Positions 44,929 through 55,173 of a stretch of 64,000 nucleotides of DNA are shown one piece after another. The notes under the pieces were generated by a model. It was not told the origin of the DNA and made no database searches. It saw nothing but the letters and a program-made list of their open reading frames with translations. The position numbers and the translations under genes are program-made. This DNA is from Haloterrigena turkmenica DSM 5511 (GTDB lineage: Archaea; Halobacteriota; Halobacteria; Halobacteriales; Natrialbaceae): NCBI RefSeq assembly GCF_000025325.1, contig NC_013743.1, positions 3,825,039 through 3,889,038 on the forward strand, read 5' to 3'. Position 1 is the first letter of the stretch, and every line of letters starts with the position of its first letter.

Positions 44929-45780
44929 TCAGAGATCGACGCTTCCGAACCGCCAGAGACCGAGTCCGAGCGGGACGACCGCCCAGAGCGCGAGCCAGAC
45001 GAAGCCGAACCACGGCTCCGCGACCAGCGGAAGATCCTCGACGCCGTACGCGTTGGCCATGGTGAGCGCCGATTCGTCGAGGACGACCCCCAGCGCGGAG
45101 CCGTAGGCGGCGTCCGGGGAGATCGAGGCGAGTCCGATGTACCAGTCGGGGTACTGTTCGGGGATGAGCGTGTCCTCGACGACGTACAGCAGCACCTGCA
45201 ACAGGATCGACCAGACGATCCAGAAGAACAGGATCAGTCCGAACGCGCCGACCGCCGCGCGAGTCGTCGAGCGCGTCATCGAGGAGATGCCGATTCCCAG
45301 ACAGACGTAGACGAACCCGAACAGCATCGTCACCAGGGTAAACAGGAGGTAGTCGGCGATCGAGACGGCGCCGACGAAGGCGACGAGACCGCCCAGCCCG
45401 ATGGCGAACCCGATCAGGATCGACGCGGCTACGACGGCCGAGCGGCCGAGAACCTTTCCGAACATGACGTCGTTGCGCGTGTGGGGCAGGCCGAGCAGGA
45501 ACTTCAGGCTCCCGCTCTCGCGCTCGCCACAGATCGCCTTGTAGCTGACCATCAACGCGATGATCGGCACGAGAAAGCTCGCGGGCGTCTGCAGGGCGAA
45601 GACGAGATCGAGCGTCCCCTGTGCACCCTCTTCGCCGATTTCCGCGAAAAACTCTCCGAGCCGCGCGGCGGCGTACGCGCCGCCGAGCGTGAACAGGGCG
45701 AAGACGGCCGTCATCGCCATCAGCTTGCGCGACCGGACGGCGTCCTCGAACTCCTTTTTCGCGACGGTGACGGTACTCAT
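44929..45780 (-). CDS. ABC-2 type transporter permease, second copy
   Basis: A 283-residue permease paralogous to the one at 1918-2760. The N-terminus VTVAKKEFEDAVRSRKLMAM is followed by about six helices; the motif SYKAICGERESGSLKFLLGLP matches the equivalent cytoplasmic element of the first copy. The start overlaps the ATPase stop by 4 nt, as in the first copy. It is probably a homodimeric exporter with its ATPase; the substrate is unknown. Confidence 0.9.
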   Translation of the reverse strand: MSTVTVAKKEFEDAVRSRKLMAMTAVFALFTLGGAYAAARLGEFFAEIGEEGAQGTLDLVFALQTPASFLVPIIALMVSYKAICGERESGSLKFLLGLPHTRNDVMFGKVLGRSAVVAASILIGFAIGLGGLVAFVGAVSIADYLLFTLVTMLFGFVYVCLGIGISSMTRSTTRAAVGAFGLILFFWIVWSILLQVLLYVVEDTLIPEQYPDWYIGLASISPDAAYGSALGVVLDESALTMANAYGVEDLPLVAEPWFGFVWLALWAVVPLGLGLWRFGSVDL

Positions 45781-46709
45781 GGGCGCATCCCCCGAGCGTC
45801 GCCCTCGGTGTAGGCCATAAACAGCTCCTCGAGCGAGGACTCGTCGGTCGCGAAGTCGTCGACGGTGACGCCGAACTCCTCGATCGTCCGGAGGACGGCC
45901 GACTTCGCCCGATCCTCGCAGGTCACGACGAGCGTCGTGCCGTCGGCCGAGACTTCGGAGACGCCGTCGACCGACCGGATCGCCTCGAGGGCCCCGCCGG
46001 AATCGTCGGGGACCCGATCGAGTTCGACGCGAAGCCGGGTCCGATCGGGCATGGAGTCCCGGAGCCCCTCGATGGTGTCCTCGGCGACCAGCTCGCCGTT
46101 CCGGAGGATGCCGACGCGGTCGCAGATCGCCTCGACCTGCCCGAGGATGTGACTCGAGAAGAAGACGGTCGCGCCGCGGCGGTTCTCCTCGCGGATGATC
46201 TCGCGCATCTCGCGGGCGGCGTTGGGATCCAGTCCGGTCGACGGCTCGTCCAGAATGAGGAGATCAGGCTCGCCGACCAGCGCCGTCGCGAGCATGAGCC
46301 GCTGGGCCATTCCCTTCGAGTAGCCGCCGGCTTTCCTGTCGGCCGCGTCGGCGATACCGACCCGCTCGAGGAGTTCGTCGGCGTCGTCGTCGGCGTTTTT
46401 CGACTCGATGGCGAACTCGACGTGTTTGCGGCCGGTCAGGCGGTCGTAGGTCTCGACGCCCTCGGGGAGGATGCCGGTCCGATTGCGGATCTCGAGGGTC
46501 TCCGCTCGAGCGTCGAGGCCGAAGACGCGCACCTCGCCGGCTGTCGGGCGGATGAAGTCCAAGATCAGGTTGATCGTCGTCGACTTCCCGGCGCCGTTGG
46601 GGCCGAGAAAGCCGTAGATCTCGCCGGACTGGACCGTGAGATCCAGCCCCTCGAGGGCCGTCTCCGACCCGTACCGCTTCGTCACGTCGGAAAGTTCAAT
46701 TGTAGTCAC
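45777..46709 (-). CDS. ABC-2 transporter ATP-binding protein, second copy
   Basis: A 310-residue ATPase starting with GTG at VTTIELSDVTKRYG. Walker A is GPNGAGKSTT, the signature YSKGMAQRLMLATAL, Walker B DLLILDEPSTGLDP and the H-loop FFSSHILGQVEAICDR. It closely parallels the ATPase at 2757-3692, including identical stretches and the gene order, so the two exporters arose by duplication. The AT-rich run at 46711-46740 holds its promoter. Confidence 0.92.
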   Translation of the reverse strand: MTTIELSDVTKRYGSETALEGLDLTVQSGEIYGFLGPNGAGKSTTINLILDFIRPTAGEVRVFGLDARAETLEIRNRTGILPEGVETYDRLTGRKHVEFAIESKNADDDADELLERVGIADAADRKAGGYSKGMAQRLMLATALVGEPDLLILDEPSTGLDPNAAREMREIIREENRRGATVFFSSHILGQVEAICDRVGILRNGELVAEDTIEGLRDSMPDRTRLRVELDRVPDDSGGALEAIRSVDGVSEVSADGTTLVVTCEDRAKSAVLRTIEEFGVTVDDFATDESSLEELFMAYTEGDARGMRP

Positions 46710-46763
46710 AATATTAAATATCGTATTTCTATTCAATACACATATACGTTCTCCTGTTGAACG

Positions 46764-46913
46764 AGCCCCTCGAATAAGAGGAACGAGAACCGGAACGAGC
46801 GTTTCGGGCTCCGGAAGAGCCTCCGTCGCGAGCGGTTCGGCGCCGAAGCCCGTTCGGCGACGCTGGACGACCACGAGCGCTGGCTCGAGTTCGTGGACGC
46901 GATCCGCCGCTAG
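46764..46913 (+). pseudogene. Possible remnant: 3' end of a lost gene
   Basis: Between a TGA and the TAG at 46911, a frame without a start codon reads RFGLRKSLRRERFGAEARSA TLDDHERWLEFVDAIRR. About 90 percent of its codons end in G or C, as in genuine genes here, and a TTTTT run follows the TAG by 8 nt like a terminator. I do not recognise the family. It may be the remains of a gene cut off by the insertion or deletion that placed the adjacent ABC operon; a chance frame cannot be excluded. Confidence 0.35.
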
Positions 46914-46949
46914 TACTAGCTTTTTCGGCGGGGCCGTGGTCGACCCCGT

Positions 46950-47747
46950 ATGGCGACATCGGGAACCGGGGGCACCGCCGCTACTACCGACGACGGTACC
47001 GGCACGGCGGTGGCCCTCGAGGACGTCCGCAAGACCTACCAGCTGGGTGAACCGGTCCACGCGTTAGACGGCGTCTCCCTCGAGATTCCGCGCGGGTCCT
47101 ACACCGCGATCATGGGGCCCAGCGGCTCGGGGAAGTCGACGCTGATGAACCTCGTGGGCTGTCTGGACACGCCGACGGCCGGCACCGTCGTCGTCGACGG
47201 GGAAGACGTGGCGGCGCTGACCGACCGCGAACGGACGACCCTCCGGGGGACGACGGTCGGCTTCGTCTTCCAGACGTTCAACCTCATGCCCCGGCTGAAC
47301 GCCACGGAGAACGTCGCGCTCCCGCAGCTGTTCCAGGGTATCGATCGCGAACGGCGCCGCGAGCGGGCCCGCGACCTGCTCGAGCGGGTCGGCCTCGCGG
47401 ATCGGGCGGACCACCTGCCGAACGAGCTCTCCGGCGGGCAGCGCCAGCGGGTCGCGCTCGCACGGGCGCTGGTCAACGATCCCGCCATCGTACTGGCCGA
47501 CGAGCCGTCGGGCAATCTGGACACCGATACGGAGGCCGATATCCTCGATCTCTTCGGAGAGTTCCACGATGCCGGGACGACGATGGTCGTCGTCACCCAC
47601 GAACGCCACGTCGCCGAACGCGCCGAGCGGATCGTCCACCTGCTCGACGGGAAGATCGAACGGATCGAGATCCTCGACGAGAGCGAGGGCCAGCGAAAGG
47701 ATGACCCCTCGAGTCGGGATCGAACCGATTCCGGAGCGGACGACTGA
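46950..47747 (+). CDS. MacB/LolD-type ABC transporter ATP-binding protein
   Basis: A 265-residue ATPase with the MacB/LolD features: [19 protein letters not shown] (Walker A), [19 protein letters not shown] (Q-loop), [18 protein letters not shown], and [17 protein letters not shown] (Walker B). A Ser/Asp-rich tail follows residue 245. The stop overlaps the permease start (ATGA-type), so the two form one type VII-like ABC system. There is no periplasmic adaptor gene nearby. Confidence 0.94.
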   Translation: MATSGTGGTAATTDDGTGTAVALEDVRKTYQLGEPVHALDGVSLEIPRGSYTAIMGPSGSGKSTLMNLVGCLDTPTAGTVVVDGEDVAALTDRERTTLRGTTVGFVFQTFNLMPRLNATENVALPQLFQGIDRERRRERARDLLERVGLADRADHLPNELSGGQRQRVALARALVNDPAIVLADEPSGNLDTDTEADILDLFGEFHDAGTTMVVVTHERHVAERAERIVHLLDGKIERIEILDESEGQRKDDPSSRDRTDSGADD

Positions 47748-49105
47748 TGCGAGCGCTCGAGAGCCTGCGCCTGGCGTGGCGGTCGATCCGCGGCCACAAA
47801 CTGCGGTCGTCGCTGACGACGCTGGGCATCGTGATCGGCATCGCGGCGGTGATCGCCTTCGTCACGCTCGGCGCGAGCCTACAGGAGGGAGTCCTCGGGG
47901 ACGTCAGCCCCGACGACCGGCGCAACGTCTACGGCTGGGCCGCCGAGCCCGAGACCGAGGGCGGCCCGCTCGCGGGCGCCCAGCCGGTCTTCAGCCAGGA
48001 CGATCTCGACGAAATCGAGCAACGGGAGGGGGTCGAAGCGGCCTACGGCTACATGCCGTTGTCCACGCAAGCCCTCGCCTACGAGGGCGAGATATCACCG
48101 CAGAGCGACGCCCTCGTGGCCGCCGGCCCCCCGTATATCCGAGAGGACACGCTCGCGGAGGGCCGCCAGTTCGAGCAGGGCGAGCGCGAGGCCGTCATCA
48201 ATCCGGCCGTCGCCGGCCAGTTCGAGGGGGACGTCTCGGTCGGCGACGAGCTGACCATCGCCCTGCAGGGGGGCCAGCGGACGACCGTCACCGTCGTCGG
48301 CATCACCGAGAGCTCCGAGGGACTGAGCCCGTTCGAAGGGTTCGAGCCGTCGCCGCGGGTCTACGTCCCGACCGACCCCTTCTACACGGAGGACGCCGCC
48401 GCGTCGTTCCCGAGCGGCGACTCCGGTGGGGCGAACAACGACACCGACGGGAACGAAACCGAGACCGACGGAAACTCGGGCAACGGAACCGATGCAGACG
48501 GCGCGAACGACGCGGACGGCGCGGACGACGCGCTGTTCCTCGCGATCGTCGTCGAAGCGGAGTCGACCGACGACGCGGCGATCGAGCGAGCGAAGGCGAG
48601 CGCGCGGAGCTACCTCGAGAGCGGCGAGTCGGACGCCGGCGCGTTACTCGACGACGGCCTCGAGGTGCGACTGCAGACGAGCGCGGAGTTGCTCCAGCAA
48701 CTCGAGGACGTGCTGAACCTGCTCCAGAACTTCATCGTCGGCATCGCGGCGATCTCGCTGATCGTGGGCTCGGTCGGCATCGCGAACATCATGCTGGTCT
48801 CGGTGACCGAGCGAACCCGCGAGATCGGGATCATGAAGGCCGTCGGGGCCCAGAACCGTGAGATCCTGGGGCTGTTTCTGGCCGAAGCGGTGGTTCTGGG
48901 CGTCATCGGCGCGATCCTCGGCACGGTGTTGGGCCTCGTCGCGGGCTATCTGGGCGCGTGGTACATCGACCTCCCGCTGGTCTACCCCCTCGAGTACGTC
49001 GCGTTGGCGATCGTCGTCGGCGTGCTCGTCGGGATCTTCGCGGGCCTGTACCCGGCCTGGCGGGCGGCGCGGACGGATCCGATCGACGCGCTCCGCTACG
49101 AGTGA
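47747..49105 (+). CDS. MacB-type ABC transporter permease
   Basis: A 452-residue permease with the MacB/FtsX layout: TM1 (about 25-45, [19 protein letters not shown]), a large extracellular domain (about 48-325), and three C-terminal helices (about 335-440) of the FtsX fold, ending [15 protein letters not shown]. The external domain holds an Asn/Asp/Gly-rich insertion (about 224-262), which is likely a flexible loop. It is coupled to the ATPase. These pairs export peptides or lipids or act as mechanotransmitters; the role here is unknown. Confidence 0.94.
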   Translation: MRALESLRLAWRSIRGHKLRSSLTTLGIVIGIAAVIAFVTLGASLQEGVLGDVSPDDRRNVYGWAAEPETEGGPLAGAQPVFSQDDLDEIEQREGVEAAYGYMPLSTQALAYEGEISPQSDALVAAGPPYIREDTLAEGRQFEQGEREAVINPAVAGQFEGDVSVGDELTIALQGGQRTTVTVVGITESSEGLSPFEGFEPSPRVYVPTDPFYTEDAAASFPSGDSGGANNDTDGNETETDGNSGNGTDADGANDADGADDALFLAIVVEAESTDDAAIERAKASARSYLESGESDAGALLDDGLEVRLQTSAELLQQLEDVLNLLQNFIVGIAAISLIVGSVGIANIMLVSVTERTREIGIMKAVGAQNREILGLFLAEAVVLGVIGAILGTVLGLVAGYLGAWYIDLPLVYPLEYVALAIVVGVLVGIFAGLYPAWRAARTDPIDALRYE

Positions 49106-49134
49106 CGGAAGCGGCGATCGGCGACGTCGTCTCC

Positions 49135-49710
49135 CTAGAATCGTTCTGGGTCGACGTCCCGGTCGCGTTCCGTGTCTGACTCCGTCTCGGATTCGGAGCC
49201 GGACTCGCGCGCTCCGGGCCGCTCGCGCTCGGAATCGCGGTTCCGCAGCGAGTCCGCGCGGACGTCCGGCGGCCGGCTCGCGTCGAATGATCGCGATCGT
49301 TCCGACGAGAGACCGATCGTCTCCTGGGTCCGGCGCCGCTGGTCGGGATACTCGCGGGCGAGGAGCGCGCCGAGGTAGCCGCCGAGCAGCGACAGGCCGA
49401 CGGTGTAGAGGAACAGAACCAGCCCGAATCCGACGATCGCCAGCGCCGCGATCGCGAAGCCCTCGATCGGCGCCTCGACGATCCCCATTCCGAACCCGAG
49501 GACTCCGAGGCCGAGCATCGCGAAGCCGGCGACCGGGAGGAAGGCGAGCGCCCCCGCGAGCGCGCCGGCGACCGCTCCCTGTCTGGCGTTCGGTCCCTCG
49601 AGAAAACCCGCTATAACGCCGCCGAGAACGGGCGAAAGCGGGATGAACGAGAGCACGACGCCGACGATAGCGCCGACGATCGCGTTGGCGAGCGTTCGGC
49701 CGGGAGCCAT
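49135..49710 (-). CDS. DUF5518-type membrane protein
   Basis: A 191-residue protein with four membrane helices in the first 125 residues, separated by the loop GGVIAGFLEGPNARQGAVAG typical of the haloarchaeal DUF5518 proteins. The remaining 65 residues are Arg/Ser/Glu/Asp-rich and disordered. Function unknown. It lies tail to tail with the MacB permease. Confidence 0.82.
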   Translation of the reverse strand: MAPGRTLANAIVGAIVGVVLSFIPLSPVLGGVIAGFLEGPNARQGAVAGALAGALAFLPVAGFAMLGLGVLGFGMGIVEAPIEGFAIAALAIVGFGLVLFLYTVGLSLLGGYLGALLAREYPDQRRRTQETIGLSSERSRSFDASRPPDVRADSLRNRDSERERPGARESGSESETESDTERDRDVDPERF

Positions 49711-49803
49711 ACCGAACGGACGACGGGCGTGGTAAAAAGTGACAGGGTGTATGGGAGGTCACGAAGCCGCGTCCGTCTCCGCGACCTGCAATCGACGACT
49801 CGG

Positions 49804-50949
49804 TCAGTCGTCGGCCGGTCGGGTTCCCGACTCCTCCGGCGACGTCATCGTGGTCTCGGTGCCAGGTCTAGCGTCGCCGGAGCCGCCCGGAGGTTCCTCG
49901 AGGTCGGACCCGACGAGTTCAGCGAACGTCGCGTCGCCGTTGACCTCGTCGGCCAGCAGATCGACGGCCTCGACGAAGACGGCGACGATCAGCGGCCCGA
50001 CGACGACGCCGATGGCGCCCAGCGTGAACAGCCCGCCGGTGAAGCCGACGAAGTAGAGGCTCCCGGGGAGGCCGGCGGAACGGCGGGCCAGTCGCGGTCG
50101 GACGGCGATGTCGGGGAGCCAGGCGACGAGGGCCATCCCGAGGACGCCGACGAGAAGTCCCGCGACGAGTTCGCCGACGGCGACGTGGTAGAGCGCGATC
50201 GGCGCGATCAGCAGACTGGGGCCGATCATCGGGATGAACTGCAAGATCGCGGCGAAGAAGGCGATCGTGAACGCCGCGTCGTAGCCGAGCAGCCAGAACA
50301 GCGGATAGGCGACGGCGAGCGTCGCGATCGACGTCGCGAACTGCAGGACGTAGATCGCGTACAGCGTCTCGCGGGCCCGCGTCGCGAGCGCGTAGACGAC
50401 GTCCCGGTAGCCGTGGGGGACCGGCGCGATGGCCGCGCGACCGGCGGCGTCGGCTTTCAACAGCAGCGCGAACAGCACCATGACGAACAGCGCGAACTTG
50501 ATCGCCAGCACCGGCAGCGCCGCAGCGAAGGAGACGGCCACGTCGCCGAGGGACTCGAGCGCGAGCGACCTGACTTCGGCGACGTCGATCGTGTGCGTGT
50601 AGCCCGCCACCGCGACGGGAACCTCGCGGGGGACTTCCTCGACGATCGTCTGGACCTGCTCGAACCGGAAGTAGAGCGCGACGACCAGCGGCGCGAAGAC
50701 GGCGACGGTGCCGAGAAAGCCCAGCAGGGTCGCCGCGACGGCCGACAGCCACTCTGAGAGGCCGCGTCGGTGGAGCCAGCCCTGGACGGGCAACAGGACG
50801 TAAGCGACCGTCAGTGCAAACATGATCGTGCCGAGGACGTCGAGCAGAATTACACCGGTAACGAGGCCGAGTAGTGCGACGATACCCGCGAGCACGTACC
50901 GTCGGTCGTCGTCCGCAGTCGCGTTCGCTGTCACAGCCGAGACTCTCAC
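49804..50949 (-). CDS. AI-2E/PerM family transporter
   Basis: A 381-residue membrane protein from a GTG start with about eight helices. Family marks are VLLPVQGWLHRRGLSEWLSA near residue 60, the long central domain, and the C-terminal AILQFIPMIGPSLLIAP and TGGLFTLGAIGVVVGPLIVA. Relatives include AI-2 exporters and Na+/H+ antiporters, so the substrate is open. A Pro/Gly/Ser-rich tail follows the last helix. Confidence 0.88.
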   Translation of the reverse strand: MRVSAVTANATADDDRRYVLAGIVALLGLVTGVILLDVLGTIMFALTVAYVLLPVQGWLHRRGLSEWLSAVAATLLGFLGTVAVFAPLVVALYFRFEQVQTIVEEVPREVPVAVAGYTHTIDVAEVRSLALESLGDVAVSFAAALPVLAIKFALFVMVLFALLLKADAAGRAAIAPVPHGYRDVVYALATRARETLYAIYVLQFATSIATLAVAYPLFWLLGYDAAFTIAFFAAILQFIPMIGPSLLIAPIALYHVAVGELVAGLLVGVLGMALVAWLPDIAVRPRLARRSAGLPGSLYFVGFTGGLFTLGAIGVVVGPLIVAVFVEAVDLLADEVNGDATFAELVGSDLEEPPGGSGDARPGTETTMTSPEESGTRPADD

Positions 50950-51248
50950 CGGTGTGACAAAATCTTTCGGATCGGCGGAACAGCGAGGGCGACGGGGTCG
51001 CCGACCGGTGCGTCGCCACAGCGGACGGTTTCATGCGACCAGCGCGTCGCCGGCGACGGTCAGCCTCGAGCGACCGGCACCGACGAAATCCGCCGAACGT
51101 CTTCGCACCGTTCTTTCCGACTGAGAATAGACGGCGTCACTGAAGTACGAGAACCGCGGACTCCGTACCACCGGTTCGCGCGAGGCGATCGACGGAACGG
51201 CGACGGTTCGCGATCGTTTCGGGGACCACCGAGTGATCTCACGTAGCT

Positions 51249-51641
51249 ATGGACGAATACACGCTCCTCATCGCGGCCGCGAACACGGCGACGCTCGTCA
51301 CCGGCGGCGCCGTCGCCGCGCTGGCCTACCGGGCCTTCCGGCGAACGGGGTCGGCGGCGCTGCGAGCGGTCGCCATCGGCTTTAGCGTCATCGTCGTCGG
51401 CTCGATCGGCGGCGCGATCGCCCACGTCGGCGCCGACAACGTCGCGCTCGGCGTCGCGATCCAAAGCAGCTGTATCGCCGCCGGCTTCACGATTCTCCTG
51501 TACTCGCTGTACGCCGAGACGACAACGACAACGACGACGATCACGCTGAACCAGTCCGGATCCGAGTTCGACACCGAACTCGAGTCCGAGTTCGGCTCCG
51601 AGACCGAGTCCGGGCCTGGTTCCGACTCCGAGTCGGAATGA
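51249..51641 (+). CDS. DUF7521-like small membrane protein
   Basis: A 130-residue protein with three hydrophobic helices (about 5-26, 36-60 and 65-88) and an arginine-rich turn (AYRAFRRTGSAALRAVAIG), the pattern of the haloarchaeal DUF7521 family. After residue 90 there is a Thr run (TTTTTTT) and a Glu/Ser-rich tail. Its function is unknown. It is upstream of, and convergent with, the helicase gene. Confidence 0.7.
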   Translation: MDEYTLLIAAANTATLVTGGAVAALAYRAFRRTGSAALRAVAIGFSVIVVGSIGGAIAHVGADNVALGVAIQSSCIAAGFTILLYSLYAETTTTTTTITLNQSGSEFDTELESEFGSETESGPGSDSESE

Positions 51642-51687
51642 GTGACCGCGAGTCGATCGGGAAGCGCCGAGTCGAGAGTCGTCCCGG

Positions 51688-54108
51688 CTATTGCTCGAGT
51701 CGCCCTCGGAACCGCTCGAGGCCGACGTCGAGCATGTCCGGGCTGACGGGCTGGAACTCGCCGTCGTCGGGCAGGTACGGACGGACGGAGTCCCAGCTAT
51801 CGCGGGCGTAGCGCTCGTCTAGGAGCACGCGGACACCGACGTCCTCGGGCGAGCGGATGACGCGACCGATGGCCTGCCGGGCCTTGCGCACCGCGGGAAT
51901 CGTCAGCGCGTAGGTGAAGCCGTCGCCGAACTCGTCGTCGTAGGCCCGGCGGACGGCCTTCGTGCGCGGGCTCGAGGTGTTGACGATGGGGACGCCACAG
52001 ACCACCGCGGCCGCGAGGCGGTCGCCGCTGTAGTCGACGCCCTCGGTCAGGGTCCCGCGGAGGCTGGTCACGAGGACCTTCCCGTCGCCGTCGAAGAACT
52101 CGCGTTTGAGCGCCTGCGTCGTCTCGTCGTCGCTGGCGGCGTCGAGCAAGACGGGTTTCTCGAGTCGCTCCTCCAAGACGCCGGCGAGCCAGTCGGCCTC
52201 CGCGTAGCTCGGCATTCCGACGAGGACGTTGCCCGGCAGTCGGCCGACCTTCGTGACGGCGTCGACGTACTGCCGTCGCGTCGGGTTCCGCGGGCTATCG
52301 CCCGCTCCACTCGAGGCGCGTTGCGCCTCGCTCTCCTCTCCCGGCCGGCCGCGGTTATCGTAGGTGTATTTCGGCGCCGCGACCGCGAAGCTCTCGCGAT
52401 TCTCCTCGGGGAAGTGCAGGCCGTAGCGGCGTTCGACGACCGGCCGCTCTTCCTCGCGCTCGAGGTAGTCTAGCCCCGTTACCTCCGTGAAGGCGTCCAT
52501 CGGCTCGAGGGTCGCGCTCATCAGAATGCCGCCGCCGAACATCCCGAGGCGTTCGCCGATGGCGTCGCTGGGGACGCAGTTGTGCAAGGCGAGGCGAGCG
52601 TTGTACGCGCGGCGCCACGAGTCGGCGGGCTCGGTGTCGTCCCAGGTGCGCTCGAGTTCGATCTCGCGGAAGTAGTCGGTGTGGTCCCGGCGGTACCACT
52701 CGCCGAGGACGCGACCGACGGCGGGCGCGGCGCGGGTGCGGTCCTCGTCCTCGGCCTCGTTCAGGATGCGTTCGACGACGGCGCCGACGGCCTCGGCGCG
52801 GACCCAGTCGGCGTCGCCGTACCCCGCCTCGCGGGCCCAGGCCGTGAGTTCGTCCTCGGCCGGTTCCGCGGGGTCGCGCAGCGGGATCTCGTCGTCCGCG
52901 AGGTCGGTGAGGTTCGACTGCCACCCCCTGTGTTTCCGGTCGAGATGCGCCGTGACCCGGCGGTCGAGCTCGCTCCGGAGGTCGCGAACGAACTCGAGGG
53001 TCTGCTCGAGTTCGTCGTAGGAGACGTCGCTGTCGTTCAGTTCCGCGCGGACGAGGTCGGCGTCGGCCGTCTTGGAGCCGCCCTCGGCGCGCCGTCCCTC
53101 GCGCTCGAACTTGATCGGCTGGATGACCCGCGAGAGTTCCGTCTCGGCGTCCCGCAGGGTCCGATCGGCGACCCCGTCGCTGACCAGATCACGGACGCGG
53201 GGCTCGAGCATGTGGGCCTCGTCGCAGACGGCGAACGTGGAGTCGTCGAGCAGGGCGCCGGTAAAGGAGCCGGTTGTCCGGGGATCGAACGCGTGGTAGT
53301 AGTTCCCGATGACGACCTCGACGTGGCCGAGCACGGCGCCCATCACCGAGTGCGGGCAGGTGCCGTGGGAGACCGAACGGGCGACGAGGTCCTCGGGGGT
53401 TATCATCCCCGCCTCGGTGAAGTCGTAGGGGACCGCTTCGACTGCGTCACCGTCGCTGCCCTCCTCCGGCAGGTCCTCGAGATACTGGGCGTAGAACGGA
53501 CAGTACTCCGTCGAGACGTCGACGGGGCCGCCGTCGCTGTACTCCGGGAGGTCGGGCGAGTACGGCGCGGTCTCGCCGGCCGTCTGGAGAAGGCGCGGCC
53601 CGCCGCCCTGCCTGCCGCTGTCCGCCAGTCCCATCTGCTGGCTGCGGGCCTGTGCGGTCAGGCTCCCGGCGGTCGTGTCGCCGCCCTCGCCGGTGAGGTC
53701 GCGGGTGCGATCACGCAGGGTCTCACAGCGGTCGTAGACGTTGCCGTCGTCGATCCCGCCGGCGCCGGCGCGGTTGTAGGGGCAGACGTCGGCCTTTCCG
53801 ACGAGGGTGAGCCCCGAAACGGGGTTCCAGTCGTCGGGGAGGTTCTCGTTGATCGTCTCGAGGTCTTCCTCGAACTGGTGGAGTTGCTGTTTGACGCTCG
53901 TGAGCACGAACACGCGCTCGTAGTCGGTGTCGGGATCGCGCACGAGGTCGATCCCCGCGGTCAGCGCGATCATCGTTTTTCCGGTGCCACAGGCGCCCTC
54001 GACGACGCTGTAGCCGCCGTCTCGAGCAGTGTCGATCGCGGTCTCGATGCCGTCGACCTGCTCGTCGTAGGGGCGTTCGTGGCCGAAGATCGAGCGCCAG
54101 TCGGTCAT
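51688..54108 (-). CDS. XPD/Rad3 (DinG-like) family DNA helicase
   Basis: An 806-residue SF2 helicase starting at MTDWRSIFGHERPYDEQVDG. Walker A is EGACGTGKTMIALTAG, the DEAH box is VCDEAHMLEP, and the C-terminal RecA domain has KVLVTSLRGTLTEGVDYSGD and IGRVIRSPEDVGVRVLLDER. Four cysteines (ADVCPYN, YDRCETL, EYCPFY, GTCPHSV) are placed like the 4Fe-4S cluster of XPD. The protein is longer than XPD because of several acidic insertions. It probably works in excision repair or fork processing. Confidence 0.92.
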   Translation of the reverse strand: MTDWRSIFGHERPYDEQVDGIETAIDTARDGGYSVVEGACGTGKTMIALTAGIDLVRDPDTDYERVFVLTSVKQQLHQFEEDLETINENLPDDWNPVSGLTLVGKADVCPYNRAGAGGIDDGNVYDRCETLRDRTRDLTGEGGDTTAGSLTAQARSQQMGLADSGRQGGGPRLLQTAGETAPYSPDLPEYSDGGPVDVSTEYCPFYAQYLEDLPEEGSDGDAVEAVPYDFTEAGMITPEDLVARSVSHGTCPHSVMGAVLGHVEVVIGNYYHAFDPRTTGSFTGALLDDSTFAVCDEAHMLEPRVRDLVSDGVADRTLRDAETELSRVIQPIKFEREGRRAEGGSKTADADLVRAELNDSDVSYDELEQTLEFVRDLRSELDRRVTAHLDRKHRGWQSNLTDLADDEIPLRDPAEPAEDELTAWAREAGYGDADWVRAEAVGAVVERILNEAEDEDRTRAAPAVGRVLGEWYRRDHTDYFREIELERTWDDTEPADSWRRAYNARLALHNCVPSDAIGERLGMFGGGILMSATLEPMDAFTEVTGLDYLEREEERPVVERRYGLHFPEENRESFAVAAPKYTYDNRGRPGEESEAQRASSGAGDSPRNPTRRQYVDAVTKVGRLPGNVLVGMPSYAEADWLAGVLEERLEKPVLLDAASDDETTQALKREFFDGDGKVLVTSLRGTLTEGVDYSGDRLAAAVVCGVPIVNTSSPRTKAVRRAYDDEFGDGFTYALTIPAVRKARQAIGRVIRSPEDVGVRVLLDERYARDSWDSVRPYLPDDGEFQPVSPDMLDVGLERFRGRLEQ

Positions 54109-54213
54109 TCTTCGCTTACTCGGTGATGGTGGTGCATATCCCTGACGGAGTACAGTGGCCGCGGCTTCCGCCATAAACGTCGGGTCTATCGGCGAACGGT
54201 GAAACGCCGGCGC

Positions 54214-55173
54214 TCACGCCTCGCCGGTCGATGACTCGGGCGTCCCCGCGTCGCCGCCGTGATCGCCGTCTCCAACGTCTGGGCCCGCAGCGTCGTCGCC
54301 GGCGACGGCCCAGTCGGCGGTGAGTTCCGGCGCCCCGCGGAGCGCGATGAGGACCGCGGCGATCCCGAACGCGAGCGCGCCCATCAGGCCGACGGGGTTG
54401 ACGACGAGTTCCGACCCGCCCTGCGCGAAGACGACCAGCGTGGTCGCGAAGGCGTTAAACGTCCCGTGGAAGATCGCCGGCGCCAGCACCGACCGCGCGG
54501 AGAGCGTGACGTAGGTGTAGACCGGCGACATCGCGAGGCAGGCGACGGTCATGGCACCGACCCCGAGAACGGGTTCGTTCGGGAAGTTGTACCCCTCGAG
54601 GACGACCGGCGCGTGCCACAGCCCCCAGACCAGTCCGATGACGGCCGACGCGCCCCAGAAGCCGAGAGGCGACAGCGAGGTAAGGAACACGCCGCGCCAG
54701 CCGAACTCCTCGCCGAGGGCGAAGAGCACGTTGAACGTCGCGCCGACCCCGATCGCGACGGCGATCGTCGCGAGCAGGTTGAGCGGCCAGCCGGGAAGCG
54801 ACGGCCCGACGGGTTCGCCGCCCTGGGTCTGTGCGAAATCCGTCCCCTCGCCGGTCAGCGGGTTCGCGTCGGGAACGAACTCGACGCCCGGAACGGCGAG
54901 CGAGAGGGCAGTCCCGAGTAACACGAGTGCGATCGGCACGACCGCGGCGACCGCGAGCCAGCGGAGCCGTCCCCAGCCGACGCGGAGCCCGGCCCGTTCG
55001 AACGATGGCGGGCCGACGAGACAGGTCGTGATCCCCGCGAGCATCGGCGTGAACATGTACAACGGCGCGAGCACGACCATGCTGACGCCGGTCAGCCGAG
55101 AGACCGCGACGACGCCGGCCGAGAGCACCGCGAGCGAGCCGAGGAAGACGACGGGTGGACTGCGGTCCGTCAT
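54214..55173 (-). CDS. CPBP intramembrane metalloprotease
   Basis: A 319-residue protein with about eight helices and the CPBP (CaaX protease/bacteriocin-processing) motifs: EEFGWRGVFLTSL (motif 1 EExxxR), VWGLWHAPVV (motif 2 with His) and ILAPAIFHGTFNA (motif 3 with His). The C-terminal 40 residues are acidic and disordered. Relatives cleave prenylated or signal peptides or serve as chaperones; the substrate is unknown. Confidence 0.9.
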   Translation of the reverse strand: MTDRSPPVVFLGSLAVLSAGVVAVSRLTGVSMVVLAPLYMFTPMLAGITTCLVGPPSFERAGLRVGWGRLRWLAVAAVVPIALVLLGTALSLAVPGVEFVPDANPLTGEGTDFAQTQGGEPVGPSLPGWPLNLLATIAVAIGVGATFNVLFALGEEFGWRGVFLTSLSPLGFWGASAVIGLVWGLWHAPVVLEGYNFPNEPVLGVGAMTVACLAMSPVYTYVTLSARSVLAPAIFHGTFNAFATTLVVFAQGGSELVVNPVGLMGALAFGIAAVLIALRGAPELTADWAVAGDDAAGPDVGDGDHGGDAGTPESSTGEA

